A stretch of 64,000 bases of DNA from an uncultured Clostridia bacterium (lineage in GTDB: Bacteria > Bacillota > Clostridia > TANB77 > CAG-508): contig CATGLK010000001.1 of NCBI GenBank assembly GCA_949538735.1, positions 1 through 64,000 on the forward strand, given 5' to 3'. How positions within the stretch are numbered: the first letter of the stretch is position 1; each line of letters begins with the position of its first letter. Below the pieces are notes generated by a model. It saw nothing but the letters and a program-made list of their open reading frames with translations, was not told where the DNA came from and searched no databases. Shown here piece by piece: positions 12,023-21,960 of this stretch. A program made the position numbers and the translations under genes.

Positions 12023-12941
12023 ATGGCAATTGTTCAAACAAATATAAACTATACATATGAAACTATGATTTCAAACTTATACGAATTAAATTCTACATAC
12101 CCATTTTTACAGATACAAAATGCAGGATATAGTGTGCTTGGAAAAAGTCTTCCTGTTGTAAGACTTGGCCGTGGTCAAAAAGAAGTTTTTTATTCTGCTT
12201 CCTTTCACGCTCAAGAATGGATTACAACTGTCCTACTTATGAAATTTATAGAAAATTACTGCGTGGCATATGTTAATAATACTAGTATTTATGGAAATAA
12301 AATTAGAAATTTGTTTCGTTCTACTTCCATTTATATTATGCCTATGGTTAATCCTGACGGTGTAGATTTAGTAACTGGATTTTATCAGCCAAATAGTACT
12401 ATATACAATTCTTTCAAAAACATTTCTGATAAATATCCTGATATTCCTTTTCCTGACGGATGGAGAGCAAATTTCAATGGTGTAGATTTAAATTTACAAT
12501 TCCCTGCACGGCTGGGAAAATGCAAAAAGAATAAAATATGAGCAAGGCTTTACTTCCCCTGCTCCACGTGATTTTGTAGGATTTAATCCTTTAACAGAAC
12601 CTGAAAGCTTAGCGATATACAATTTTACACTACTACATAATTTTAGATTGGTTATAGCTTACCATACACAAGGGCAAGAAATTTATTGGCAGTTTCAAAA
12701 TTTCAGACCACCTCAAAGTCTTTATATTGGAACTAGATTTGCTCAATCTAGTGGCTATAAATTGGCTGATACACCTTATAATTCTAGTTTTGCTGGTTAT
12801 AAGGATTGGTTTATTCAAGACTATAATAGGCCTGGATTTACTATTGAAGCTGGTATTGGTATAAATCCGCTTCCAATTTCTCAATTTGATGAAATTTATC
12901 TTGATAATGTTGGAATTTTAATTCTTGGAGCTGTTTTATAA
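12023..12941 (+). CDS. M14 zinc carboxypeptidase with CGGC recoding site
   Basis: A 305-residue peptidase of the M14 family, probably of the gamma-D-glutamyl-diaminopimelate type acting on wall peptides. Zinc ligands are His and Glu in FHAQEW and His in AYHTQG; the catalytic Glu is in TIEAG near the C-terminus. Triplet reading stops at a TGA at 12539-12541 after LQFPARLGKCKKNKI. Reading CGGC (12509-12512) as one glycine gives NLQFPAGWENAKRIKYEQGF, the family's conserved PAGWE, and leads to a TAA at 12939. Without this, the last zinc ligand and the catalytic Glu are lost. There is no signal peptide. The ribosome site is AGGTGATTTT. Confidence 0.87.
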
Positions 12942-12973
12942 AAGAACAAAGGCTTTCATGGTCTTTGTTCTTT
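12941..12973. terminator. Bidirectional terminator after the M14 peptidase gene
   Basis: AAAGAACAAAGG (12941-12952) pairs with TCTTTGTTCTTT (12962-12973) between two convergent genes. Confidence 0.75.
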
Positions 12974-13430
12974 ATTTCTCCCTATTATTTACTATTTCTT
13001 GTTTTATATCATTTATAGCATTTTTCAAATACTGTGTTACCTGTTCATCGTAAATATAGCTTCCATTCACCTTTCTAACCACATCTCTCAATTGAACATT
13101 TTGTGGCAAATCTTTTTCAAAAGCAATATATTTACATTCAAGATTATTTTTATACTGAGTTACTTTATATCTGTGAAGTTCATCATTATCATATTTATTG
13201 GTCACAATAAATACTTCTCCTCTACTTAAATCAGACAACTCCTTTTTAAAATATTCCTGCAAAAAATCAAATTCTCTTTTCTCAAATTCCAATTCTTCTT
13301 TATCTGTTAATTGTACATTATTATTTTGATTGTTTGCATTTTCTAATGTTTTACCCAATTCTTGTATAAAATTTTTGACAAATTCATTTTGTGATAATTT
13401 CTCTGTTATTTTGTTTAAGTTTAACTCCAA
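12972..13430 (-). CDS. Hypothetical protein, 152 residues
   Basis: I do not recognise this protein. It is hydrophilic and charged, with a helical N-terminal half (FEKREFDFLQEYFKKELSDL) and a short beta-rich stretch (GEVFIVTNKYDNDELHRYKVTQYKNN). No signal peptide or membrane segment is seen. It starts with TTG behind AAGGAGGAAAAA. It lies 13 bases downstream of the nuclease gene and is probably co-transcribed with it, so it might be a partner or inhibitor of that enzyme, which is only inference from position. Confidence 0.7.
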   Translation of the reverse strand: MELNLNKITEKLSQNEFVKNFIQELGKTLENANNQNNNVQLTDKEELEFEKREFDFLQEYFKKELSDLSRGEVFIVTNKYDNDELHRYKVTQYKNNLECKYIAFEKDLPQNVQLRDVVRKVNGSYIYDEQVTQYLKNAINDIKQEIVNNREK

Positions 13431-13443
13431 TTTTTCCTCCTTG

Positions 13444-14202
13444 TTAATCTTTTATCATTTTAGCCTGTCCTGTATAATAATCAATTTCAAAGTTTTCTTG
13501 CACATTGTATATGAATTTATTAAAACAAATTCCTTCTTCTTCGACTGACTTTGCTTCTATTTCAACACCTGTTGCTAACTGATTTTCGTCTTTATAAATA
13601 GGTGTTACTCTATATAAAATATGATAATCTTTTCCTTCTTTGTTTTTTAATTTAACCCAGCTTGCAATCATATTTTCATATTCTATCATAGCTGAATTCA
13701 TATCACGTGTACCTGTAATTAAATTTTTCTTATTGTTGTTTTCGTTTCCTAATTGCCACGCAATTAAATGACATCTTTCATATAGATGCTTGCTGTTATT
13801 TTCTTCATATAAATATTGAACCCAGCCAGTAGGTTTGTATGAAAGACTTTCTCTTTTTGTGCCTTCTGGTGGCATTGTGTATTTGCATATATTTGCAAAT
13901 GCTACTCCTGCTCTATTTAATTCATCTAGGTTTGAATAATATTCAAAATCTTCTGTGCTTATATCTTTTTCTTCAAAATATGGAACATCGTTATTAATGC
14001 TGATAACTATTTCACCTTCATATTGCGGAATGTCAGCTATATCGATGTTTGAATTAGTTGTTGTTTGGGCTGTTTCAGTCTCATTTAAAATATTCTCTAG
14101 CCATCCATTTTGTTGTGCGATATATTCAAATAAACCTAGAAATACTATGATTATTAAAGTTGTTATAAATTTTATTAATTTCGTTTTTTGTTTTTTGTTC
14201 AT
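13444..14202 (-). CDS. DNA/RNA non-specific endonuclease, membrane-anchored
   Basis: A 252-residue endonuclease of the NucA/EndA type. An N-terminal membrane segment (LIKFITTLIIIVFLGLFEYIA) would place the catalytic domain outside the cell. The active-site motif is ERCHLIAWQLGNENNNKKNLITGTRDMN: the His is the general base and the Asn-rich part binds Mg. The usual DRGH is ERCH here, as in other clostridial members. Such enzymes degrade outside DNA for nutrition or DNA uptake. It is followed by a hypothetical gene in the same unit. Confidence 0.88.
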   Translation of the reverse strand: MNKKQKTKLIKFITTLIIIVFLGLFEYIAQQNGWLENILNETETAQTTTNSNIDIADIPQYEGEIVISINNDVPYFEEKDISTEDFEYYSNLDELNRAGVAFANICKYTMPPEGTKRESLSYKPTGWVQYLYEENNSKHLYERCHLIAWQLGNENNNKKNLITGTRDMNSAMIEYENMIASWVKLKNKEGKDYHILYRVTPIYKDENQLATGVEIEAKSVEEEGICFNKFIYNVQENFEIDYYTGQAKMIKD

Positions 14203-14249
14203 ATTCTATTTTGTCTCCTATGTACCTAGATTTTGTCATTCGTAGTTCA

Positions 14250-14900
14250 TTACATATTTATTTTGTTATTATAAACTTTGTCCAAAAATTCATCTGGATA
14301 AACTTTATCTAAAAATACGTCTATTTGATTTTTAGGTTCTATGTTTTTACGTCTGTCATCTTGTCTTGCACCAGCCATACAAGAAATTGTGATATCAAAT
14401 GCCATAAATAGCATAACAAAAACAGTAAGAATTCTTACCCATTTTTTGTATATAAGTGGCTGTATTGCTTGTAATGCTGGATAAACTATTTTTAAAAATG
14501 CTACTGCTATAATTCCCCAATAAAAACAATATTCTAAACTTGTTCTTCCATTAAGGTTCATAAATTGCTTACTATAATCCCAAGAAATTGTTCCAAATAA
14601 TATTTCTTGGAAAAATGAGCATAGGTATTCTAAAATTCCTCCCATAAGCATTCCTGCAAAAAAAGCTTCTTTGGGCTCTTTTATTTTCGTTATTAATATG
14701 TAATATGCAACTGCACCTATTCCATAGATTTGTACAAATGGGCCATATACTAGTCCTTGTCTTATTACTATTGTTCTTGTATAAATTAGACCATATGCCA
14801 TTTCTGCGAAAAATCCAAATACACTGCCTATCATAAATACCCAAAATATTATAATTATCCAATTGATTAATTTCGTTATTCTATTTTCTTTCTTTTCCAT
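14250..14900 (-). CDS. Putative ABC-transporter type IV membrane protein (CmpB family)
   Basis: A 216-residue membrane protein with about five hydrophobic segments, beginning IIIIFWVFMIGSVFGFFAEMAYGLIYTRTIVIRQGLVYGPFVQIYGIG, which is the signature of the CmpB-like family. No ATPase gene lies beside it, so the label ABC transporter is only by family name. The start at 14900 has GGGGAAAAAT before it; the earlier in-frame ATG at 14930 does not. The charged C-terminus (DKVYPDEFLDKVYNN) contains a short duplicated EFLDKVY-like stretch. Confidence 0.8.
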   Translation of the reverse strand: MEKKENRITKLINWIIIIFWVFMIGSVFGFFAEMAYGLIYTRTIVIRQGLVYGPFVQIYGIGAVAYYILITKIKEPKEAFFAGMLMGGILEYLCSFFQEILFGTISWDYSKQFMNLNGRTSLEYCFYWGIIAVAFLKIVYPALQAIQPLIYKKWVRILTVFVMLFMAFDITISCMAGARQDDRRKNIEPKNQIDVFLDKVYPDEFLDKVYNNKINM

Positions 14901-15052
14901 ATTTTTCCCCATGTATTTTATTGAAATCATTATATACTAAATGTTATTAAAATGGAAGAGACAAATTAAAAATATTATGCTATAATAATTTTGGTTAATG
15001 ATTTGAAAAAGCTTTTCGAACCATTAGCCGCCAATATGATTTGGAGGATATT

Positions 15053-16621
15053 ATGATAATTATTAACAATATAAAAATAAGGAAAAATCTTTCTTCAAAT
15101 GAAATTTTTGAAGAAACCATTAAGAAAAATAAAATACGAAAAGAAGATGTTTTAGAATGGCATATAACTAAAAAATCTATTGACGCTAGAGACAAACAAG
15201 ATGTACATTACACTTATGCTATATCTTTTAAGTTAAAAAATGAGCACAAATACAAACATTTTCATAAAGCTCCTGAAGTTAATCTACCTGAAATAAAAAC
15301 AAATAATTTAAAAAATAAAAGACCTGTTGTAGTAGGTGCTGGACCTAGTGGTTTATTTGCCGCTCTTACCCTTATTCAAAATGGACTTGCTCCTATTGTT
15401 ATTGAACAAGGAGAATGTGTTGAAAATAGGCAAAATACAGTTGATAAATTTTTGAAAGAAGGTAAATTAAATCCCCTTTCTAATGTTCAGTTTGGTGAAG
15501 GTGGTGCTGGTACTTTTTCCGACGGGAAGCTTACTACTGGTATTAGCAGTCCTTTTTGCAAAAAAGTTTTACAAGAATTTGTTAACTTTGGAGCTCCTGA
15601 GCAAATTCTATATCTCTCTAAACCACACATTGGAACTGATAATTTAGTTCATATTGTTAAGAATATTAGAGAATATATAATTTCTAAAGGTGGAAAGTTT
15701 CTTTTTAATACCAAAGTTATAAATTTTAATACTGAAAATAGCAAGATATCTTCTGTTGTTTGTATAAATAAACAAAATAAAACAACTGCAATTCCTACTT
15801 CTCATCTAATTCTTGCAATTGGTCATAGTTCAAGAGATACTTTTGAGATGTTATATAAAAATGGTGTTAATATGGAAAAGAAAAACTTTTCTGTTGGTGT
15901 TAGAATTGAGCATTTACAAAAAGATATTGATAAAGCTCAATATGGTACAGATACTAAGTTAAAATTACCTCCTGCTGAGTACAAATTGTCTTATCACTCT
16001 CCTAATGGCCGTTCTTGCTATACTTTTTGTATGTGCCCTGGTGGTGTTGTAATGGCTTCTTCAAGCGACCCAAACACTATTGTTACTAATGGTATGAGTT
16101 ACTTTTTAAGAGACGGAGTCAACGCTAACTCTGCTGTTTTGGTTAACGTTGTTCCAGAAGATTTTGAAGATTCTTCTCCACTTAGTGGTGTATATTTTCA
16201 AAAGGATTTAGAGGAAAAAGCTTTTGTTTTAGGTGGTTCTAATTACTTTGCTCCTATTCAAAGGTTAGAAGATTTTATGGAAAATAGAAAGTCTGAATTT
16301 ATAGGTACTATAAAACCAAGCTATTTACCAGGTGTTACTTTATCTAATTTGAATGAGATTTTACCTGATTTTGTTACTACTACTTTAAAAGAAGGTATTA
16401 GTTATTTTGATACTAAACTTAAAGGTTTTGCTAACCCAGATAGTATTTTAACTGGTTTAGAAACTCGTAGTTCTTCTCCTGTTAAAATTCCTAGAAATGA
16501 ATATTTTGTTAGTAACATTTCTGGAATTTATCCTTGTGGAGAAGGTGCGGGATATGCTGGTGGAATTATGTCTGCGGCTGTTGACGGTATTAGGTGTGCT
16601 ATTGCTGTTCTTGCGGATTGA
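15053..16621 (+). CDS. FAD-dependent dehydrogenase-like protein
   Basis: A 522-residue flavoprotein of the conserved bacterial NAD/FAD-utilising family. A small N-terminal domain (IKIRKNLSSNEIFEETIKKN) is followed by the FAD-binding Rossmann motif VVVGAGPSGLFAALTLIQNG (about residue 93), the GEGGAGTFSDGKLTTG loop, and a C-terminal GIYPCGEGAGYAGGIMSAAVDGI. The substrate is unknown. The ATG at 15053 is preceded by GGAGG. Its last 23 bases overlap the end of the convergent cysteine desulfurase gene. Confidence 0.9.
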   Translation: MIIINNIKIRKNLSSNEIFEETIKKNKIRKEDVLEWHITKKSIDARDKQDVHYTYAISFKLKNEHKYKHFHKAPEVNLPEIKTNNLKNKRPVVVGAGPSGLFAALTLIQNGLAPIVIEQGECVENRQNTVDKFLKEGKLNPLSNVQFGEGGAGTFSDGKLTTGISSPFCKKVLQEFVNFGAPEQILYLSKPHIGTDNLVHIVKNIREYIISKGGKFLFNTKVINFNTENSKISSVVCINKQNKTTAIPTSHLILAIGHSSRDTFEMLYKNGVNMEKKNFSVGVRIEHLQKDIDKAQYGTDTKLKLPPAEYKLSYHSPNGRSCYTFCMCPGGVVMASSSDPNTIVTNGMSYFLRDGVNANSAVLVNVVPEDFEDSSPLSGVYFQKDLEEKAFVLGGSNYFAPIQRLEDFMENRKSEFIGTIKPSYLPGVTLSNLNEILPDFVTTTLKEGISYFDTKLKGFANPDSILTGLETRSSSPVKIPRNEYFVSNISGIYPCGEGAGYAGGIMSAAVDGIRCAIAVLAD

Positions 16622-17771
16622 TTTTTCTTAATCTTTCAACTATTTCTTTTAAGTTTTCTACTAGATAATCAATATCCGATTTTGTATTTTCTTCATCAAA
16701 AGTGGTTCTAAGTGCTGAAAATGCTTGGCTTGGTGTACAACCTATTGCTGTTAAAACATGTGAAGGCTCAGGTGAACCAGTTGAACAAGCTGAACCACTT
16801 GATGCACAAATTCCTTTTGCATCTAAATTTAATAATAAGGCTTCCCCGTCTACTCCTTCAAAAGAGAAGTTAGCATTTCCGGGAAGTCTATTTTCTAGCT
16901 TTCCGTTTAGCTTAACATTTGGTATTGTTTCCTTTACTCTTGAAATATAATAATTTCTAAGTTCTTGTAAATATCTAATATGATTAGCCATATTCATTCT
17001 AGCTAATTCGCATGCTTTTCCTAAACCTACAATTCCAGCTACATTTTCTGTTCCACCCCTTTTGTTTCTTTCTTGATGTCCACCGTCTATAAATTTTTCA
17101 AATTCTATTCCTTCTCTTACATATAATGCTCCTATTCCTTTTGGCGCATGTATTTTGTGTCCTGACAATGATAACATATCAATTCCCATTTTTTTAACAT
17201 TTATTGGTACATTTCCACATGCTTGAACACTATCTGTGTGAAATACTATATTATGCATTTTTGCTATTTTAGCTATTTCTGTAACAGGCTGAATTGTCCC
17301 TATTTCATTATTTGCAAACATAATACTTATTAACATTGTGTCATATCTAATAGAATTTTTTAGTTCTTCTAAGTCTACCACACCTTCTGAATTTACATTT
17401 AAATATGTCACGGAGTACCCTTGTCTTTGTAAAAATTGACATGTATGCAATACCGCTGGATGTTCTATTTTAGATGTTATTATATGTCTTTTTCTATGTG
17501 CATTTGCATATGCAATTCCTTTTATTGCTGTATTGTCACTTTCTGAACCACAACCTGTAAAGTATACTTCGTGTGGTTTACATCCAATTAAATTTGCAAC
17601 TTGCTCTCTTGCTTTTTCTATTGCTTTTTTTGCTTCTCTTCCTACTGAATACATTGATGACGGATTTCCGTATTTAACTTTTAAATATGGCATCATTTCT
17701 TCTAGTACTTCTGGCTTTATGCTTGTTGTTGCTGCATTATCAAAATATTTTATATCCATAAATAAACTCAT
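16599..17771 (-). CDS. Cysteine desulfurase (NifS/IscS type)
   Basis: A 390-residue PLP enzyme that takes sulfur from cysteine for iron-sulfur clusters or thio-modified tRNA. Signatures: YFDNAATTSIKPEV at the N-terminus, the PLP lysine in SLSGHKIHAPKGIG, and the catalytic cysteine in GICASSGSACSTGSPEPSHVL. The gap-free SSGSAC loop fits the IscS/NifS group. No scaffold gene (iscU) is adjacent. The start could be 17771 or the ATG at 17759, which is closer to the usual family N-terminus. Confidence 0.95.
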   Translation of the reverse strand: MSLFMDIKYFDNAATTSIKPEVLEEMMPYLKVKYGNPSSMYSVGREAKKAIEKAREQVANLIGCKPHEVYFTGCGSESDNTAIKGIAYANAHRKRHIITSKIEHPAVLHTCQFLQRQGYSVTYLNVNSEGVVDLEELKNSIRYDTMLISIMFANNEIGTIQPVTEIAKIAKMHNIVFHTDSVQACGNVPINVKKMGIDMLSLSGHKIHAPKGIGALYVREGIEFEKFIDGGHQERNKRGGTENVAGIVGLGKACELARMNMANHIRYLQELRNYYISRVKETIPNVKLNGKLENRLPGNANFSFEGVDGEALLLNLDAKGICASSGSACSTGSPEPSHVLTAIGCTPSQAFSALRTTFDEENTKSDIDYLVENLKEIVERLRKINPQEQQ

Positions 17772-17827
17772 TCCTTCCTTTAATTCTCTTGCTGTATATT
17801 CATTTATTACATTATATTCAATTTTGA

Positions 17828-18682
17828 CTATAATATTGATTTAATTTTCCCCAAATTTTCCATTACTGCTCTATAACCATATTTATAACAGCTATCTAAT
17901 TTTTCTACATCTAAAAGCCCTGTTTTATCTGTTTTTATTGTTAATACAAAGTCACTATTTTCTAAGTTTTCTTCTGAAATTTTATTTCCCATAATGTCTA
18001 TTGTTCTCATAGCTAAGTCCATAATATTGCTTTCTTTATTAATGTCATCTGCCTTGAAATTAATTGCTATTACTTTGTCTACACCTTGTTTTCTAACTTC
18101 ATTAACTGGTACGTTATCTAACATTCCACCATCTAAAAATTGGTGAGTTTCAAATTCGCATGGGCAAAATACAGCTGGAAAACTGCTACTTGCTCTCACT
18201 GCTTTTCCTATTGATATATTTGTTATATATTGACTTTTATCTTCTGAGTTTTTTGGTACTCTATTTGTAAATATATATTCTTTTGCTTCTCCTACGTCCA
18301 CTGCTGGAATAACTAAAGGCATTCTTTTTATATCTTTTATTGTATTTACTCCTTTTCTCCTTGCCAAACTGTTATAAACCTCTTCTATACTATTTCCTGT
18401 TTTTAACCCTGTAATTTCTACCTTTTTACTCATCATATAATTTCTAATTCCAGATATAATCGGTGCTGAATTTATTCCTGCAATATCTTTTGAATACCTT
18501 TTAAACAATATGTAAATGTAATATGGCGAATACCCTAAAGCATATAAAGATGATATTAAAGCTCCTGCACTTGTTCCTCCTATTACATCTATTCTTATCC
18601 CATTATCCTCAAATGCTTTTAATGCTCCTGCATGTGCAATGCCTCTAATTCCACCACCTGATAAAGCTACTCCTAATTTCAA
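17828..18682 (-). CDS. Patatin-like phospholipase
   Basis: A 284-residue serine lipase of the patatin/RssA type. It has the oxyanion GGGIRG loop, the nucleophile elbow GGTSAGAL and the catalytic Asp in LDGGMLDNVP, so both dyad residues are present. It lies upstream of the cysteine desulfurase gene on the same strand, 56 bases away. The start is taken as TTG at 18682, just after AGGAGGGG; an in-frame ATG at 18700 overlaps that site. The substrate is not known. Confidence 0.9.
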   Translation of the reverse strand: MKLGVALSGGGIRGIAHAGALKAFEDNGIRIDVIGGTSAGALISSLYALGYSPYYIYILFKRYSKDIAGINSAPIISGIRNYMMSKKVEITGLKTGNSIEEVYNSLARRKGVNTIKDIKRMPLVIPAVDVGEAKEYIFTNRVPKNSEDKSQYITNISIGKAVRASSSFPAVFCPCEFETHQFLDGGMLDNVPVNEVRKQGVDKVIAINFKADDINKESNIMDLAMRTIDIMGNKISEENLENSDFVLTIKTDKTGLLDVEKLDSCYKYGYRAVMENLGKIKSIL

Positions 18683-18765
18683 TTTAAGCCCCTCCTTCAT
18701 ATATAGTATTTACTCCTTTATATGAAGTTAAACCTAAAAAGTTGATAATTATAATTATACACAAA

Positions 18766-18805
18766 GGGGCTTGACAAAAAATTTATATATTTTAAATCAA
18801 ACCCC
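18766..18805 (-). terminator. Terminator after the WG-repeat gene
   Basis: On the minus strand GGGGTTTGA (18805-18797) pairs with TCAAGCCCC (18774-18766), with a T-rich loop. It lacks a long T run, so the call is moderate. Confidence 0.45.
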
Positions 18806-18811
18806 TATTTT

Positions 18812-20545
18812 TTATTTTATATTTGTGTAATAAACTTCACCAAAACCATATTCTACTTGATAATATGTGCTTATAAATGAAGGTTCTATTCCTTCTTGGA
18901 ATTTATATGTTGGTTCTAATATTTTCTCTCCTTTAGAGTTTATTACTCCCCATTTTCCTTCTTTTTTTACAGCTGCATATCCAAATTCATTAACTTCTGT
19001 TACTTCGTCATATTGTGCTTCAACTATCATTTTATCGTTTTGGTCTACAAATCCCCATTTTCCATTTTCTCTTTTTGCAAATATTGTGTTTTGTGGATAT
19101 ATTTCTGAAACTTTAAGCTCTTTTCCTTCTTTGTTAAAGTATTTCATCTCTTCATTATTATATATTTTTATATAATTATCTTCTACTTCAACTTTTGCTT
19201 TTTTCATTTCACATATTTTTGTCATATTGCTATCATATAATGTTGTTGTATCTGTACTTGCAATTGTTGCTTGTAATACTGTGCTTTCTTCTATTTTTTG
19301 AAGAGAATCGTTTTCAATTGCAATTTTTTCTTCTCCTTTATTGTTTAGCACTCCTAGTTTTGACTTTTCATTACTAGCTCTAAAATAGTCTCCATACAGA
19401 TATTCAATATAACTATATTTTTCTTCTATTATTTGCTCTCCGTCTTTTCCAATAACACCATACTTAGTTCCTGCTGATGTATTTAGTTTTATTTTGTAAT
19501 TCTCGTTTTCGGTATCAATTATAGCTGTGTTTTTATCTATTTCTGCCTTTGTTCCATTTTTATCGTATACTGTAACATTATCAGCTTTTCTAGCATATAC
19601 ATATATTCCATTTATATCTATTTGGTCATATTCTTCTGGTAGAACTTTTTTTCCTTCTAATGTTGCAATTCCATATTTTTTGCTTTTTTCAATAGTCAAT
19701 AATTTATTCGTTTTGTTGTATGATATTGATTGATATTCATTTTTTATTAATTCTACACCATTGTGTATTACTCCATATTGACCATTTTTTGCAACTATTA
19801 AATATGCATTATCTTTGTCTTCTATATCTGTTATTCTAGATATTTCGTTATATTCTGTTGGTAGTAATTTCTTTCCTTTGTAGTCTATATATCCATATCT
19901 ATGTCCTTCTTCTGTTTTGTTTGATACAATATATCCTGCAAATTTATATCCTACTCCATTTGTATGATATGCGTCTACTGCAACATTGTCATATTCAGCA
20001 TCTACAACTACTTTTCCGTTTATGTTTATAACACCATATTTATCATTTTGTTTTACTAAAAGTTCTCCTTCTTTATATGGTAAACCTTCTATTTCGTCAT
20101 AATTTGCGTTTTCTATTTTCTTTCCTTCTAAGTTTATAAGACCATATTTGCCATTTTCTTGATATTTCAAAACTGTTTTTTCATACATTAAGTCACTTGC
20201 TATATTTTTTAGTCTTATTGGTTCTACTTTTTCATATTGTGTATAAAGTTCTTGTTTATTTGCATCTAGCATTTTCACATCTGAATTGCTATAACATGCA
20301 AATATTGCCTTCTCTGGATTAGGTATTTTTATATCGTCATATTCTGGGTTTATTACTATATTCCCACTTCTGTCTATTACTCCTGATTTTTCATCTTGTT
20401 TTAATACGAAATAATTGTAATTTTCTATTTTAGCAATTTCATAATCATTATCTGTTTTATTGAAAAAATAAAATGCTATCCCCGCAATTAATGCAATTGC
20501 TATTATTGCTATTATTATATTTCTTATTATAAATGTTCTTTTCAT
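18812..20545 (-). CDS. WG-repeat protein, membrane-anchored
   Basis: A 577-residue protein with an N-terminal membrane anchor (IIRNIIIAIIAIALIAGIAFYFF) and then many WG-type repeats of the form KYGVINxxGKxVxxxEYDxI, visible from about residue 45 to the end. These repeats form beta-rich modules; their ligand is unknown. The protein should face the outside. It lies 20 bases downstream of the CNNM/CorC gene and is probably in the same transcript. Confidence 0.88.
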   Translation of the reverse strand: MKRTFIIRNIIIAIIAIALIAGIAFYFFNKTDNDYEIAKIENYNYFVLKQDEKSGVIDRSGNIVINPEYDDIKIPNPEKAIFACYSNSDVKMLDANKQELYTQYEKVEPIRLKNIASDLMYEKTVLKYQENGKYGLINLEGKKIENANYDEIEGLPYKEGELLVKQNDKYGVININGKVVVDAEYDNVAVDAYHTNGVGYKFAGYIVSNKTEEGHRYGYIDYKGKKLLPTEYNEISRITDIEDKDNAYLIVAKNGQYGVIHNGVELIKNEYQSISYNKTNKLLTIEKSKKYGIATLEGKKVLPEEYDQIDINGIYVYARKADNVTVYDKNGTKAEIDKNTAIIDTENENYKIKLNTSAGTKYGVIGKDGEQIIEEKYSYIEYLYGDYFRASNEKSKLGVLNNKGEEKIAIENDSLQKIEESTVLQATIASTDTTTLYDSNMTKICEMKKAKVEVEDNYIKIYNNEEMKYFNKEGKELKVSEIYPQNTIFAKRENGKWGFVDQNDKMIVEAQYDEVTEVNEFGYAAVKKEGKWGVINSKGEKILEPTYKFQEGIEPSFISTYYQVEYGFGEVYYTNIK

Positions 20546-20565
20546 ATATGTTAGCCCCCTATTTC

Positions 20566-21885
20566 TTATTCTTCTATTTCTTTTGGTTCTTCTATATTAT
20601 TTTTACATGCTTTTATTTTTAGTATTCTTTTATCTTCACATTCTTGTATTTTGTATGTTACTTTTTTTGTCTCTACAATTGGTGTTTCTTCATCTTCAGG
20701 AATTCTTCCTAATTGTTCTTGTAAAAATCCTGATATTGTGTCATAGTCACCTTCTGGTATTTCAGCATTTAGAATTTTATTTACATCATAAATTGCCATA
20801 TTTCCAGCTAACATATATGTGTTTTCATCTAATTTTTCAAATTCTTTTTCTTCTTCGTCATATTCGTCATATATTTCTCCAAACAATTCTTCTATAATGT
20901 CTTCCATTGTGATTAATCCTGCTGTTCCTCCATATTCGTCTACAATTATTGCTATTTGCTTTTTATTTTTTTGCAACTCTTTAAAAACTTCGTTAATTAG
21001 CCTTGTTTGTGATACAAAATATGCATCTTTTACTATATTTTTTACTTTAAAGCTTTTCTTTCCAATATTTTTTAATATATCTTTTACATATAAAACACCT
21101 TTTATTTCATCTATTGTTTCATCATAGACTGGTATTCTACTGTAACGATATTCTTCTTTTGAAAGTTCATGCATTAATTCGTCTCCGCTTATGTTGATAT
21201 CTACTGCAAATATATCTTTTCTATGTCTCATTATTTCTGATACTGTTATGTCATTAAATTCGAATACTTTGTTTATTAATTCTTTTTCTTCTTCCTGTAT
21301 TGTACCTTTTTCTTCTCCTTGGTCTACCATCATTTTAATTTCTTCTTCTGTAACTGATTCCTCTTCATTTTCGCCTACTCCAAATATTTTTGAAATAGCA
21401 TTTGTTATTACTGTTAATAATTTTACAAATGGTGCTGTTATTACTGAAATTATTCTTATTACACCTATTGTTGCAAATGATATTTTCTCATAATGTTTCA
21501 TTGCAAGTCTTTTAGGTACAAGTTCTCCAAAGACAATTGTGAAAAATGATAATATTATTGTTATTAATATTATTGATATACTTTTCCATATTCCTAAGCT
21601 TATAAATGGCATTACATTATATAATATTGGTGCTAATCTTTCAGCAAAAGCATCTGATGCAAACGCACTTGATAAAAATCCTGCTAGGGTAATTCCTATT
21701 TGTATTGTTGATAAAAATTTGCTTGGTTCTTTTAGCATTTTTTCAATCTGCTTTGCTTTTTTATTTCCTTCTTTTGCTTGTTTTTCTATCTTTGCGTCAT
21801 TTAGCGATATAAAAGCTATTTCGCTTGCTGCAAAGAATGCATTCAATAATATTAATATAAGTAAAACTATTAGTTGTGAAAACAT
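20566..21885 (-). CDS. CNNM/CorC-family transporter with CBS domains
   Basis: A 439-residue membrane protein of the hemolysin-C/CorB type. Order: DUF21 (CNNM) membrane domain with about four segments (1-185), a CBS pair (about 210-335, including VSEIMRHRKDIFAVDIN and IIVDEYGGTAGLITMEDIIEELFGEIYDEYDEEE), then the C-terminal CorC/HlyC domain (YMLAGNMAIYDVNKIL ...). Family members are linked to Mg or Co efflux and to acid or salt stress. It is the first gene of a pair with the WG-repeat protein. The ribosome site is AAGGAGTATGAATAAAA. Confidence 0.92.
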   Translation of the reverse strand: MFSQLIVLLILILLNAFFAASEIAFISLNDAKIEKQAKEGNKKAKQIEKMLKEPSKFLSTIQIGITLAGFLSSAFASDAFAERLAPILYNVMPFISLGIWKSISIILITIILSFFTIVFGELVPKRLAMKHYEKISFATIGVIRIISVITAPFVKLLTVITNAISKIFGVGENEEESVTEEEIKMMVDQGEEKGTIQEEEKELINKVFEFNDITVSEIMRHRKDIFAVDINISGDELMHELSKEEYRYSRIPVYDETIDEIKGVLYVKDILKNIGKKSFKVKNIVKDAYFVSQTRLINEVFKELQKNKKQIAIIVDEYGGTAGLITMEDIIEELFGEIYDEYDEEEKEFEKLDENTYMLAGNMAIYDVNKILNAEIPEGDYDTISGFLQEQLGRIPEDEETPIVETKKVTYKIQECEDKRILKIKACKNNIEEPKEIEE

Positions 21886-21960
21886 TTTTATTCATACTCC
21901 TTCTTTTTTAAACTATGTACCTATTATATATGTTTTCTATTTTTTTTTCAATATATTTTT

